A DNA stretch of 64,000 nt from DASRDE01 sp035938175 (GCA_035938175.1 DASZHD010000046.1:12440-76439), one strand, 5' to 3'. Shown: positions 8,721 to 17,706, counted from the first letter of the stretch. Numbers and translations: made by a program. The notes: generated by a model from the sequence alone, not told the origin.

Positions 8721-9506
8721 ATTACACTCCTGCTGATCGGCGACGTGGTTGGTTCGCCCGGCAGGGAGACGCTCAAGCGATGCGTTCCACTCGCCCGCGA
8801 CCAGCATAACGTCGACCTTTGTATCGCCAACGGCGAAAACGCCGCCGGCGGTTTTGGATTGACCGTGCAAACCGCGCAAGAAATGTTCGAAGCGGGGGTC
8901 GACTTCATCACGAGCGGCAACCACATCTGGGACAAACGCGAGTTCCGCCAGCATTTGGATACGAGCGACCGGATCATTCGGCCCGTGAACTATCCCCCCA
9001 CGGCGCCGGGGCGCGGCTACGGCTATGCGCGGGCGAACGGCTCGACCGTTGGGATCGTCAACGTGATGGGGCGCACGTTCATGCCGCCGGTGGACGATCC
9101 GTTCCGGGCGGTGGACGGCGCCGTCGACGATATGGCACTCCAGACGAAGCTGATCGTGGTCGACGTCCACGCCGAGGCCACGAGCGAAAAAGTTGCATTA
9201 AGCCGGTTCCTTGACGGACGCGTCTCGGTAATCTACGGTACACATACGCACGTTCAAACGGCAGACGAACACATTTTGCCCGGCGGCACGGCGTATCTGA
9301 CCGACGTGGGGATGACGGGCCCGACCGAAGGGGTGATCGGTATGGAAGCCGGTCCGGTGCTCGAGCGGTTCACGACCGGGTTTTCGGAGCGTTTCAGTGT
9401 GCAAAAGGCCGGAACCAAACAATTCTGCGCCGCTGTTGTTAGGATCGATGTGGAGTCCGGGCGCGCTACGGAAATCAAGCGCATCTTCCAGCGAGGCATA
9501 GCATGA
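8721..9506 (+). CDS. ymdB: YmdB/TIGR00282 family metallophosphoesterase (2',3'-cyclic nucleotide phosphodiesterase type), unusual start
   Basis: A cytosolic calcineurin-like phosphoesterase; characterised YmdB hydrolyses 2',3'-cAMP and affects RNA decay and biofilm or spore development. Family signatures are GDVVGSPGR, IANGENAAGG, TSGNHIWD and YGTHTHVQTADE, all with metal ligands. The first in-frame ATG/GTG/TTG is GTG 8745, but that would remove the metal-binding Asp of GDVVG. The codons before it read ITLLLIG, as expected for this family, so translation should begin at ATT 8721 (or CTG 8730), a rare start codon; AGGT lies about 11 nt upstream. The stop overlaps spoVS by ATGA. Length (261 residues) fits the family. 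Confidence 0.88.
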   Translation: MTLLLIGDVVGSPGRETLKRCVPLARDQHNVDLCIANGENAAGGFGLTVQTAQEMFEAGVDFITSGNHIWDKREFRQHLDTSDRIIRPVNYPPTAPGRGYGYARANGSTVGIVNVMGRTFMPPVDDPFRAVDGAVDDMALQTKLIVVDVHAEATSEKVALSRFLDGRVSVIYGTHTHVQTADEHILPGGTAYLTDVGMTGPTEGVIGMEAGPVLERFTTGFSERFSVQKAGTKQFCAAVVRIDVESGRATEIKRIFQRGIA

Positions 9507-9799
9507 TACAGGATCCGGAAAAGCACATCACTACAAGCGTCCTCAAGGTCTCCGCGAAGAGCAATCCCAACTCCGTGGCCGGCGCTCTTGCCGCCGTACT
9601 GCGGGAGCGCGACTCAGCCGAACTACAGGCCGTCGGCGCCGGCGCCATCAATCAAGCGATCAAAGCGGTCGCAATAGCCCGAAGCTATTTGAAGACGAGC
9701 GGCATCGATCTGGTTTGCGTCCCTTCCTTTATAGATGTAGAAATCAACGGAAACGAACGCACCGGGATTTCGCTGGCGATAGAACGCCGGATGGCATGA
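9503..9799 (+). CDS. spoVS: Stage V sporulation protein S (SpoVS) family
   Basis: A 98-residue Alba-fold-like protein. The core LKVSAKSNPNSVAGALAAVL, GAGAINQAIKAVAIAR and FIDVEINGNERTGI match SpoVS closely. In Bacillus it influences sporulation and septation. The family is also common in bacteria that do not form spores, where it is thought to bind nucleic acid. Start ATG overlaps the ymdB stop by 4 bp, giving the conserved ymdB-spoVS pairing and implying a shared regulatory role. No other sporulation gene is seen here, so this is not evidence for sporulation. Confidence 0.93.
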   Translation: MIQDPEKHITTSVLKVSAKSNPNSVAGALAAVLRERDSAELQAVGAGAINQAIKAVAIARSYLKTSGIDLVCVPSFIDVEINGNERTGISLAIERRMA

Positions 9800-9815
9800 T
9801 AGAACGTTAGGCGGC

Positions 9816-10619
9816 GTGATCGTCGATTTTCACTCCCACACCTGTGAGAGCGACGGCACGCTGACACCCGCGGCGCTGTGCGAGTTCATGCGCGAGCGCG
9901 GGGTGCGCGTGTTCTCGATTACCGATCACGACACACTCGGCGCGTACGGCACGTTCGACGTGCCGGCTTCAATGCGCGTGGTGACCGGCATTGAGATAAA
10001 CACGACGCACGCCGACAGCGAGGTGCACATCCTCGGCTACCGCTTGCCGACGTCGCACGCGGCGCTGCAAGAAGTGCTCGCTGGCAACCGCGCGGCGCGC
10101 CGTTCGCGCGTCGGAAAAATCGTCGCGCAGCTGCGCGAAGCGGGGCACGACATCTCGATGGCGCACGTGCAAGCCGAAGCCAACGAACGCGCTTCGCTCG
10201 GGCGGCCGCACGTCGGAAAGGCGCTAATCCGCCGCGGCATCGCGCCGGACATCGAAACGGCGTTCCGGAAATTTTTGCGCCGCGGAACGCCCGGATACGT
10301 TCCGTCGACGCACATGCGCCCGCACGACGCCATCGCGATCATCAAAGAGGCCGGCGGCGTACCCGTGCTCGCGCATCCCGGACGCCTGCGAGATTACGAC
10401 ATCATCGACGAGCTCGCGCAAGCCGGCTTGCGCGGATTAGAAGTCTTTTATCCCACGCACGAGCCGATGCAAGTTCAGCATTTTCGCGATCGCGCGCACC
10501 GCCTCGGCTTGGTGATGACCGCCGGCTCGGATTTTCACGACATCCGCTATCACAAACGCGGCGTCGGCGTCGAGATCGACGAGGCGGACATTCGCCCTTT
10601 TCTGGATCTTGTGGCGTAG
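9816..10619 (+). CDS. PHP-domain phosphoesterase, RNase AM/YciV-like
   Basis: A 267-residue cytosolic PHP-superfamily hydrolase starting at GTG 9816. Metal-binding motifs are complete: DFHSHTCESDGTLTP (HxH), TDHDTLGAY, GIEINTTH, a central segment with RPHVGKALIRRG, AHPGRLRDYD, and GSDFHDIRY near the C-terminus. Characterised relatives (YciV, RNase AM) remove nucleotides from the 5' ends of rRNA precursors or hydrolyse 3',5'-bisphosphates. It follows spoVS by 16 nt, so a ymdB-spoVS-PHP operon with a nucleotide or RNA theme is likely. It ends just before the repeat cluster. Confidence 0.88.
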   Translation: MIVDFHSHTCESDGTLTPAALCEFMRERGVRVFSITDHDTLGAYGTFDVPASMRVVTGIEINTTHADSEVHILGYRLPTSHAALQEVLAGNRAARRSRVGKIVAQLREAGHDISMAHVQAEANERASLGRPHVGKALIRRGIAPDIETAFRKFLRRGTPGYVPSTHMRPHDAIAIIKEAGGVPVLAHPGRLRDYDIIDELAQAGLRGLEVFYPTHEPMQVQHFRDRAHRLGLVMTAGSDFHDIRYHKRGVGVEIDEADIRPFLDLVA

Positions 10620-10638
10620 CTTGTCATGCTGCCGCGTG

Positions 10639-10775
10639 TCATGCTGAGGTATCGAAGCACTCTGAGGAATCGAAGGGCCCCGCATTGTCATGCTGAGGTA
10701 TCGAAGCACCCTGAGGAATCGAAGGGCCCCGCATTGTCATGCTGAGGCATCGAAGCACCCTGAGGCAGCGAAGGG
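10639..10775. repeat. Three tandem copies of the dispersed 39-bp repeat, 49-bp period
   Basis: Units begin at 10639, 10688 and 10737. Each contains TCATGCTGAGG, ATCGAAGCAC, CTGAGG and CGAAGGG, separated by about 10 bp of similar GCCCCGCATTG-type sequence. A truncated copy begins at 10624. The same unit recurs at 3.9, 16.9, 49.8 and 60.5 kb. Confidence 0.9.
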
Positions 10776-10941
10776 CCCCTCTCCCCTCGCAACCGCGCCC
10801 GACGTTTCGCATCCGTGCGAAACGCTGGCCTACTGAATTGAGCGCTTCACCCCACATCCGTGTTTAGGCGCTCAATTCAGATGCTTGCGAGGGGAGAGGG
10901 GCCCTTCGCTGCCTCAGGGTGCTTCGATGCCTCAGCATGAC
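10736..10941. repeat. Large nested inverted repeat (57-bp perfect arms)
   Basis: The last repeat unit plus flank (10736-10792) recurs exactly as its reverse complement at 10885-10941. The 92-bp middle has two further inverted repeats: GTTTCGC/GCGAAAC at 10804-10823, and a 13-bp pair CTGAATTGAGCGC (10833-10845) with GCGCTCAATTCAG (10868-10880). It would form one long branched hairpin in RNA, or a cruciform in DNA. It lies 69 bp before the M16 protease start. Confidence 0.9.
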
Positions 10942-11009
10942 GAGCGATGCTGCAGCATGACAAGGGGCGGCGAGCCGAGAAGCAAGCGTCCCACAAGGAG
11001 ACCCAAAGC

Positions 11010-13670
11010 GTGAAGCGCCTCGCCGCCGGTATACTCGCCGGCTTTTTGTTATCCAGTTCGGGTGTGATGGCGCAAACGGCGCCCGCACAAGACGGCAACG
11101 TCGTCCGCGAAACGCTCGCCAACGGCTTGCGCGTCGTCATCGTGCGCGATCGGCTTGCGCCGGTTGCCACCACGAATATTTCGTACGGCGTCGGATCCGA
11201 CGACGACACGATGCCCGGCATCGCGCACGCGACCGAGCATATGATGTTCCGCGGGACGCACGACGTCACGCCCGGGCAGTTCACGATTATGACGGCGCGG
11301 GCGGGTGCGCAGTACAACGCCGGCACCGGCAACTACGCGACGCAGTACTATTTCAAACTTCCGTCGATGTACGTCGGGCTCGCGCTGCGTTTGGAAGCGG
11401 ATCGCATGACCGGCGCACGGGAGCTCGCGTCGGACTGGAATACCGAGCGCGGCGCCATCGAACAAGAGGTTCGAGCTCATGAAAGCGTGCCAACCGCCAA
11501 GGTTTTGGGCAAAATGCGCCGGGCGGTTTTCGGCGACACGCCGTACGCGCAGGACGGCGTCGGAACCGTCGCAAGCTTTGAAAAGATGCGCGCTTCGGAT
11601 ATCGCGCAGTTCTACCACACCTGGTACCACCCGAATAACGCGACGCTAATCGTCACCGGCTACGTCGATCCAACGCAGATCCTTGCGCAAATTCACCGCT
11701 ATTTCGATCCCATACCGAGTGTGCCGTTGCCGCAGCATCACAGCTACGCGTTCGGCGCGCTGGATGCCTCGACGCTTCGCGACACGATTGCGGAACTGCC
11801 GGTGCCGGTGGTGGCCGAAACGTACCGCATGCCTGCGCTGGGTGCGCCGGACTATATGGCGGGACAAATTCTCTCGCTCGTGCTCAACAACGTGCGCGGC
11901 GGTTTCGGACAGTTGCAGACGAAAGGTCAGATTCTGGGTGCGGGCGCCGTCGCGGGTGCGTACTCGGACGTCGGCACGATGATCGTCGTCGGCTTCGGTC
12001 TACCGGGGACCCAGCCCGAGGGTACGCAAAGCGCCATCGACGGCGTGTTGGAGACGTACCGCACCGGCGGCGTTCCCAGCGATCTGATCGAAACGGCGAA
12101 ACTGCGGATGCTCAGCCAGCAGCAATACCAACGATCCTCGATCAGCGGGCTTGCAGACTGGTGGTCGAACGCGCTCTCGCTCGGATACGATTCTCCCGAC
12201 GACATCCTCAGCAAAGTCGCCGCCGTCACACCGGCCGACGTGGATCGCGTTTTCCGGCAGTACATCGATCCCAAGCATGCGGTGTCGATGCTGCTGCAGC
12301 CGAAGTCGGTGACGTCGCTGCCGCACGTGGATCCCAACGCAAACAAAGAAGACGTACAATATCCGGTAGACAAAGACGAACCGCTGCCGCCGTGGGCAAA
12401 AGCCTATTTTACGGCGCCGCTCACGGTGCCGGCAGAGGACGGCGCCGCTTCGGCGTTCACGCTTCCCAACGGCCTGCGCCTCACCGTCCAGCGAGAGCCG
12501 TTCGCGCCTACCGTTGCGCTCGAGGGAACGATCCGGATGAGTTCGCAGCTGTACGAGCCCAAAGGCAAAGACGGCGTGAGCGATATCACCGCGACGCTGT
12601 TGCAATGGGGAACCTCGACCTACGATCGAGCGGCGTTCCAAGCGCAGCTGGATGCAATTGCGTCCTCGGTAAGCTTGGGATCGTCGTTCGGGCTGGAATC
12701 GCAAAGCGCGAATCTGGACCGTTCGCTGCAGTTGCTCGCCGACGGGATGCTGCATCCGGCGTTCGCGGATGCCTCGTTCGAAGTGGTGAAGGGCAACACC
12801 GAACGGACGCTCGCAGCGGTGGAGCATCTGCCTTCGACGCAGGCCGCAATCGCCCAAACCAACGCGCTGTATCCCATCGGCGATCCGCGCCGCCGGCGCG
12901 CAACGGCCGCGACCGTCGCTTCGGTGACGCTGCAGGACGTGAAAAAGTGGTACGCGTTTGCGTACCGGCCGGATTTGACGACGATCGCCATCGTCGGCGA
13001 CGTCTCTCCCGCCGAAGCGAAAGCGGCGGTCGAACGGTATTTCGGCCAATGGCACGCACACGGGCCACGACCGCCGTTCATCTTCCCGCGCTTGAAGTCG
13101 CACGCGAGCCGGTCGGTGACGGTCACTTCGAGCACGAGCACGCAATCGCAAGTCACGCTCACGCAGATTATCAACGTCCATCGCGGCGATCCCGATTACA
13201 TTCCGCTGCAGCTCGCCGACACGATTCTTTCGGGCGAAGGCACCGGGTCGATGCTGTTCCAGGATCTGCGCGAGAAGAACGGCTACGTGTATGACGTCAG
13301 TTCCGAGATGGATATCGGCTTGTCCAGCTCCACGTTCTCGATCGATTTTGCATCGGATCCGAAAAACGTCGAACGCGCGCAAGCCGCGGCGGTGGCGGAC
13401 ATTCGCCGCTTGCAGACCGCGTTGATTCCGACGGAGCAATTGCAACGCGCGAAGGCCCTGTTGCTGGCGGAACGCGTCTTACCGCTGGACAGTTACGAGG
13501 GCATCGCCGGGGACATTTTGGAAGCGGCGCGGAGCGGCATCAGCAGCGCCGAAGACGCCGCCTTCTGGAACGCGCTGCTGCATACGACGCCGGATCAAGT
13601 GCGCGCGGCGATGCGCCGGTGGGTGAAGCCCGAAGGATTTACGCGCGTTATGGTGGCGCCGGGATCATGA
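11010..13670 (+). CDS. M16 family zinc metalloprotease (two fused M16 units), exported
   Basis: An 886-residue periplasmic or secreted peptidase. GTG 11010 is chosen because AAGGAG lies 9 nt upstream and a signal peptide follows (RLAAGILAGFLLSSSGVMAQ); the open frame before it is repeat DNA. The N-terminal unit has the inverted zinc motif HATEH (about residues 73-77) and the downstream Glu region GAIEQEVRAHE. The second unit (from about 470, FTLPNGLRLTVQRE) lacks HxxEH, as is usual for the non-catalytic half, but keeps GTGSMLFQDLREKNGYVY. Relatives degrade peptides such as signal or presequence fragments. The gene converges on the cyclodeaminase-like gene with a few bases of overlap. Confidence 0.9.
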   Translation: MKRLAAGILAGFLLSSSGVMAQTAPAQDGNVVRETLANGLRVVIVRDRLAPVATTNISYGVGSDDDTMPGIAHATEHMMFRGTHDVTPGQFTIMTARAGAQYNAGTGNYATQYYFKLPSMYVGLALRLEADRMTGARELASDWNTERGAIEQEVRAHESVPTAKVLGKMRRAVFGDTPYAQDGVGTVASFEKMRASDIAQFYHTWYHPNNATLIVTGYVDPTQILAQIHRYFDPIPSVPLPQHHSYAFGALDASTLRDTIAELPVPVVAETYRMPALGAPDYMAGQILSLVLNNVRGGFGQLQTKGQILGAGAVAGAYSDVGTMIVVGFGLPGTQPEGTQSAIDGVLETYRTGGVPSDLIETAKLRMLSQQQYQRSSISGLADWWSNALSLGYDSPDDILSKVAAVTPADVDRVFRQYIDPKHAVSMLLQPKSVTSLPHVDPNANKEDVQYPVDKDEPLPPWAKAYFTAPLTVPAEDGAASAFTLPNGLRLTVQREPFAPTVALEGTIRMSSQLYEPKGKDGVSDITATLLQWGTSTYDRAAFQAQLDAIASSVSLGSSFGLESQSANLDRSLQLLADGMLHPAFADASFEVVKGNTERTLAAVEHLPSTQAAIAQTNALYPIGDPRRRRATAATVASVTLQDVKKWYAFAYRPDLTTIAIVGDVSPAEAKAAVERYFGQWHAHGPRPPFIFPRLKSHASRSVTVTSSTSTQSQVTLTQIINVHRGDPDYIPLQLADTILSGEGTGSMLFQDLREKNGYVYDVSSEMDIGLSSSTFSIDFASDPKNVERAQAAAVADIRRLQTALIPTEQLQRAKALLLAERVLPLDSYEGIAGDILEAARSGISSAEDAAFWNALLHTTPDQVRAAMRRWVKPEGFTRVMVAPGS

Positions 13671-14249
13671 CAGCGAGGCGTTGACCGAGTCGCGCAGCGA
13701 TTTCAACGCTTCGGCCGCTTTACGCCGCAACTCGTCGAGCTCGGCGGATTGCGTTCGAATCGCGTCTTCGTCTTTCATGAACTTGTGATTGATCCGCACG
13801 TTGTACGCGCACGCTTCGAGTGCGGCATAGCCGAATTCGGCGGCGCACCCGACGTCACTGATCAAATTCGCATTCTGCAAGCTCAGCGCAACCGCGGCGA
13901 GTTCGAGAACGCGTAAAGCGGCTCGCGCGCCTTCCAGCGGAACGGAAGCCGCCGCGTGCAGCGCTCGTTGCATTGCCGCTTTGTCGCCGCGCGCTGCCAC
14001 GACGGCGGCGTATGCGCGTTCGTCCTGCGCTCGCAGTACCATCGTCTGCTCGCGTAAACCGTCGGCATCCGCAACGAGCCGGCGGGCGGCCTCGTGAACG
14101 CCGGAGTACTTCGGACTCGACGCGCAAATTCGCGCGACCATAGCGACCAAGCTGCAGCCTGCTGCCGCGACCACCATTGCCGCGCTGCCGCCCCCGGGAG
14201 CGGGTTCTTCGGACGCCAGCTGTGTGAGATAGTCGTTAAGAGTGAGCAC
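13665..14249 (-). CDS. Cyclodeaminase/cyclohydrolase family protein (FtcD C-terminal-like)
   Basis: A 194-residue protein of the formiminotransferase-cyclodeaminase/serine cycle FchA family, which converts formimino- or methenyl-tetrahydrofolate. GTG 14249 gives the usual N-terminus (LTLNDYLTQLASEEPAPGGG); the frame upstream is not family-like. APGGGSAAMVVAAAGCSLVAM is the conserved N-terminal helix, shown here in part as PAPGGGSAAMVVAAAG. The following RRLVADADGLREQ and DERAYAAVV match the helical bundle. It is divergent from ahcY and next to the methyl-cycle genes, which suits a one-carbon role. No formiminotransferase domain is present. Confidence 0.82.
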   Translation of the reverse strand: MLTLNDYLTQLASEEPAPGGGSAAMVVAAAGCSLVAMVARICASSPKYSGVHEAARRLVADADGLREQTMVLRAQDERAYAAVVAARGDKAAMQRALHAAASVPLEGARAALRVLELAAVALSLQNANLISDVGCAAEFGYAALEACAYNVRINHKFMKDEDAIRTQSAELDELRRKAAEALKSLRDSVNASLS

Positions 14250-14361
14250 GCCAGGGTGATTACCAGGGGCACGCTCCAAGTCTTGCGCTAGCGGGGGGCC
14301 CCTCCGGTATGGCAGAATAGGCCGAGGTTCACTCCCCACGTTCCAGAGAGGAAACTACGAG

Positions 14362-15639
14362 TTGCCAGTACTCGAAGATACCGCCTTGCGCGGCGACGTC
14401 AAAGATCGCTCGTTGGCGGAGGCCGGCCGTTCGCGTATCGCCTGGGCTGCAGCCTACATGCCGGTGCTCGCGCAGATTCGCGAGCGGTTCGCCGAGCAAC
14501 AGCCGCTGCGCGGCGTGCGCATCGGCGCGTGTTTGCACGTGACCACCGAAACCGCGAACTTGATGCTCGCACTGCAAGCCGGCGGCGCCGAAATTGCGCT
14601 GTGCGCCAGCAACCCGCTTTCTACGCAAGACGACGTCGCGGCTGCGCTGTGCGAATACGGCATTCCGACGTATGCCATCAAAGGCGAAGATCACGAAACG
14701 TATTACCGCCACATCGAAGCGGTAATCGCCACCAAGCCGCACATGTCGATGGACGACGGCTGCGATCTGGTCAACACGATCTACGGCAAGCACAAAGAGC
14801 TGCTGAACGACATGATCGGGGGATGTGAAGAGACCACGACCGGCGTGATCCGGCTGAAGGCGATGCAGAAGGACGGCGTGCTGCCGTATCCCGTCATCGC
14901 CGTGAACAACGCGCTGACCAAGCACATGTTCGACAACCGGTACGGCACCGGGCAGTCGACGCTCGACGGCATCATCCGCGCGACGAACGTGTTGCTTGCC
15001 GGCCGGACCGTGGTCGTCGTCGGCTACGGCTGGTGCGGCCGCGGCGTCGCTTCGCGCGCGACCGGGATGGGCGCGCACGTCGTGGTTACCGAAGTCGACC
15101 CGCGCAAAGCATTGGAAGCCGTGATGGACGGCCATCGCGTGATGCCGATCGAAGATGCCGCGAAGATCGGCGACGTGTTCGTGACCGTGACCGGAAATTA
15201 TCACGTCATCGACGAGCATCATTTCAAATTGATGAAGGACGGCGCGATCGTCTGCAACTCCGGGCATTTCAACGACGAGTTGAACCTGGAATCCCTGCAG
15301 ACGCTGAGCAAAGGCAAGACCAGCCCGCGCGCGTTCGTGGAGCAATACGAACTGCATGACGGCCGCAAAATCTGCATCCTTGCCGACGGACGCCTGATCA
15401 ATCTGGCCGCTGCCGAGGGACATCCCGCCGCGGTGATGGATATGTCGTTTGCGAACCAGGCAATGGCCGCGGCGCATCTGGCACAGAACCACAAGTCGCT
15501 CGAGAAAAAAGTCTACGACGTTCCCGAGCACATCGACGAAGAAGTGGCGGAGCTCAAACTCGCGTCGATGGATGTCTCGATCGACACGCTTACGCCCGAG
15601 CAAGTGAAGTATATGGCGTCTTGGAACGAAGGAACGTAG
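14362..15639 (+). CDS. ahcY: Adenosylhomocysteinase
   Basis: Hydrolyses S-adenosylhomocysteine to adenosine and homocysteine in the cytosol, removing the by-product of methyl transfer. The 425-residue protein starts at TTG 14362, about 8 nt after AGAGAGGAAA. Family motifs: GACLHVTTETANLM, CASNPLSTQDDVAAAL, the NAD-binding VVVVGYGWCGRG, CNSGHFNDE and the C-terminal LTPEQVKYM. Length and motifs are those of the shorter archaeal/bacterial form without the 40-residue insertion. metK follows 5 nt after the stop, so the SAM-cycle enzymes form one operon. I looked for a SAM- or SAH-responsive riboswitch in the leader and did not recognise one. Confidence 0.96.
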   Translation: MPVLEDTALRGDVKDRSLAEAGRSRIAWAAAYMPVLAQIRERFAEQQPLRGVRIGACLHVTTETANLMLALQAGGAEIALCASNPLSTQDDVAAALCEYGIPTYAIKGEDHETYYRHIEAVIATKPHMSMDDGCDLVNTIYGKHKELLNDMIGGCEETTTGVIRLKAMQKDGVLPYPVIAVNNALTKHMFDNRYGTGQSTLDGIIRATNVLLAGRTVVVVGYGWCGRGVASRATGMGAHVVVTEVDPRKALEAVMDGHRVMPIEDAAKIGDVFVTVTGNYHVIDEHHFKLMKDGAIVCNSGHFNDELNLESLQTLSKGKTSPRAFVEQYELHDGRKICILADGRLINLAAAEGHPAAVMDMSFANQAMAAAHLAQNHKSLEKKVYDVPEHIDEEVAELKLASMDVSIDTLTPEQVKYMASWNEGT

Positions 15640-15644
15640 CGCGC

Positions 15645-16868
15645 ATGGCCTACCGCAGACTGTTCACCAGCGAATCCGTTACCGAAGGGCATCCCGACAA
15701 GATCGCGGATCAAATTTCGGACGCCGTATTGGACGCCATTCTCAAAGACGATCCGAACGGGCGCGTGGCATGCGAGACGTTTGCCATCACCGGGCAAATT
15801 CACATCGCGGGCGAGATCACGACGACGACGTACGTCGATATTCCGCGCATCTGTCGCGAAGTCATTAAAGACATCGGCTATACCAAGTCCGCCGTCGGTT
15901 TCGATGCCGAGACGTGCGGCGTCAGCGTTTCGGTCGACGAGCAGTCGCCCGACATTGCGATGGGCGTCGACAAGTCGCTGGAAGCCAAGGCCGGCGAACA
16001 CCCCGACGACAAGTACGAACGCATCGGCGCGGGCGACCAGGGCATGATGTTCGGCTACGCGTGCCGCGACACCGAAGAATTGATGCCGCTGCCGATCGTC
16101 CTTGCGCACAATCTCACGCGTCATCTTTCCGCGGTCCGCAAGAACGGAGACATTCCGTACCTACGGCCCGACGGCAAGTCGCAGGTGACGGTCGAGTATG
16201 AAAACGACAAGCCCGTACGCGTGGAAGCTGTCGTCATTTCGACGCAGCACGATCCGGATATTCCGCTCGAAACCATTCGCGCGGAGATCACCGAAAAAGT
16301 GATCAATCACGTGATTCCGGAATCGCTGCGCGACGAGCGTACGCGCATTTACGTCAACCCGACCGGCCGCTTCGTCATCGGCGGTCCCAAGGGCGACGCC
16401 GGATTGACCGGCCGCAAGATCATTGCCGACACCTACGGCGGCATGGCGCGGCACGGCGGCGGCGCGTTTTCGGGCAAGGATCCGACTAAGGTCGATCGTT
16501 CGGCCGCGTATGCGGCGCGTCACGTCGCAAAGAACGTCGTCGCCGCGGGACTCGCGGAGCGGTGCGAAGTGCAGGTTGCGTATGCAATCGGCGTCGCGCA
16601 TCCGGTGAGCGTGCTCGTGGAAACATTCGGCACCGCGAAACTTCCGGAAGAACAGATCGCGGAACTCGTCAAGAAAATCTTCGACCTGCGGCCTGCCGCA
16701 ATTATCGAGCGGCTGGATCTGCGCCGTCCGATTTACCGTCAGACCGCGTCGTACGGTCACTTCGGACGGCCGGATTTGGATTTGCCGTGGGAACGCTTGG
16801 ATAAGGTCGAGGCGTTGCGCACGGCCGCCGGCTTGGACGCGCTGAAAGTTCCGAGCTTCGCCAAGTAA
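15645..16868 (+). CDS. metK: S-adenosylmethionine synthetase
   Basis: Makes SAM from methionine and ATP. The 407-residue protein shows the N-terminal TSESVTEGHPDKIADQIS with its ATP/Mg ligands, the GAGDQGMMFGYA hexapeptide region, the FVIGGPKGDAGLTGRKI segment and the P-loop-like GGGAFSGKDPTKVDRSAAY. ATG 15645 is preferred over the in-frame upstream ATG at 15621, which lies inside ahcY. Spacing of 5 nt indicates cotranscription with ahcY. A repeat copy and a terminator follow. Confidence 0.97.
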   Translation: MAYRRLFTSESVTEGHPDKIADQISDAVLDAILKDDPNGRVACETFAITGQIHIAGEITTTTYVDIPRICREVIKDIGYTKSAVGFDAETCGVSVSVDEQSPDIAMGVDKSLEAKAGEHPDDKYERIGAGDQGMMFGYACRDTEELMPLPIVLAHNLTRHLSAVRKNGDIPYLRPDGKSQVTVEYENDKPVRVEAVVISTQHDPDIPLETIRAEITEKVINHVIPESLRDERTRIYVNPTGRFVIGGPKGDAGLTGRKIIADTYGGMARHGGGAFSGKDPTKVDRSAAYAARHVAKNVVAAGLAERCEVQVAYAIGVAHPVSVLVETFGTAKLPEEQIAELVKKIFDLRPAAIIERLDLRRPIYRQTASYGHFGRPDLDLPWERLDKVEALRTAAGLDALKVPSFAK

Positions 16869-16875
16869 GCTTTCG

Positions 16876-16956
16876 TCATCCCGAGGTATCAGCGTGTCAT
16901 CCCGAGGTATCCGCTTGTCATCCTGAGGTATCGAAGGACCCTGAGGTATCGAAGGG
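16876..16956. repeat. Diverged dispersed repeat copies after metK
   Basis: Three TCATCC(C/T)GAGGTATC half-units in a row, the last continuing as CGAAGGACCCTGAGGTATCGAAGGG. This is the same element as at 10.6 and 60.5 kb but with CC in place of GC in the core. Confidence 0.8.
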
Positions 16957-16973
16957 ACCAACCATCATAAGCA

Positions 16974-17006
16974 GGGGGCCCGGTGCAACGCATCGGACCC
17001 CCTTTT
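16974..17006 (+). terminator. Rho-independent terminator of the ahcY-metK operon
   Basis: GGGGG at 16974-16978 pairs with CCCCC at 16998-17002, and CCGGTGC with GCATCGG inside it, followed by TTTTCGTT. Confidence 0.85.
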
Positions 17007-17089
17007 CGTTATCTACAGCAGCAGGCTCACAAACGTGGGTAACATGGGACCGACTCCACGGTTCCGCAAAGAAAGATTAAGGAGAACGC

Positions 17090-17683
17090 ATGACCCTGAG
17101 AAGCAGAATCCCGGCGCTGGCGATGATCGCGGCTTTTCTGATGCCTATCGCGGCCCTCGCGCAGACGGTTACGCTGTCGCAAGGCCAGACGCTCAACGTG
17201 CAATTCCAGAGTACGCTGAATTCCGGCAGCGCGTACGCGGGGGAGCACTTCGCCGCCCGCGTCGTGACGCCGTTCCCGAATGACGATCCGACGTTCGCAA
17301 ACGCCGTGGTCAACGGCACGGTGATCAAAGTGGTACAGGCCGGCCAAGGCCGCAACCCCGAGCTGCATCTGTCGTGGGACTCGGTCACACTGCAGAACGG
17401 CGCGACGTATCCCCTGAACGCCGAAATGACCAGCGGCGGCCCGAAACAGCAAAACCGTAACGGCGGACACGTCGCCCTGACGACGATCGGCGGCATGATC
17501 GCCGGCAACATCATCGGCAAGACGATCTTCCACACGAGTGCGGGCGGCGCAATCGGTGCGGTCGGCGGCTTCTTGACCGGCTACAACAAGAAGTCGAACA
17601 TTCAAGTAAGCCAAGGCGACCAGGTTCAGCTCACGCTCACGCGTCCGCTGATGGTTCGCCGCCAGGCATCGCGTCCGTACTAA
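17090..17683 (+). CDS. Exported hypothetical protein with glycine-zipper segment
   Basis: A 197-residue protein with a signal peptide (residues 1-25, ending ALAQ). The middle (30-125) is polar and beta-rich. A Gly/Ala-rich stretch (about 127-165: GGMIAGNIIG, GGAIGAVGGFLTGY) has GxxxG spacing like glycine zippers of envelope proteins. The C-terminal QGDQVQLTLTRPLMV ends the domain. An AAGGAG-like site lies before ATG 17090. It stands alone between two terminators. Family not recognised; an envelope-associated role is inferred from the signal and glycine zipper only. Confidence 0.7.
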   Translation: MTLRSRIPALAMIAAFLMPIAALAQTVTLSQGQTLNVQFQSTLNSGSAYAGEHFAARVVTPFPNDDPTFANAVVNGTVIKVVQAGQGRNPELHLSWDSVTLQNGATYPLNAEMTSGGPKQQNRNGGHVALTTIGGMIAGNIIGKTIFHTSAGGAIGAVGGFLTGYNKKSNIQVSQGDQVQLTLTRPLMVRRQASRPY

Positions 17684-17706
17684 CGGTCCGGTAACCGGCA
17701 AAAACG

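Noticed and set aside
10639..10857. Minus-strand frames in the repeat cluster encoding SIPQ/MPQHD-type peptides
   Set aside because: Products are translated repeats; the same happens at every repeat copy.
12000..13445. Long minus-strand open frame opposite the M16 protease
   Set aside because: The plus strand has HATEH, signal peptide and ribosome site; the reverse product has no recognisable features.
14250..14361. SAM or SAH riboswitch before ahcY-metK
   Set aside because: I compared the leader with the consensus features I know for SAM and SAH classes and found no convincing core.
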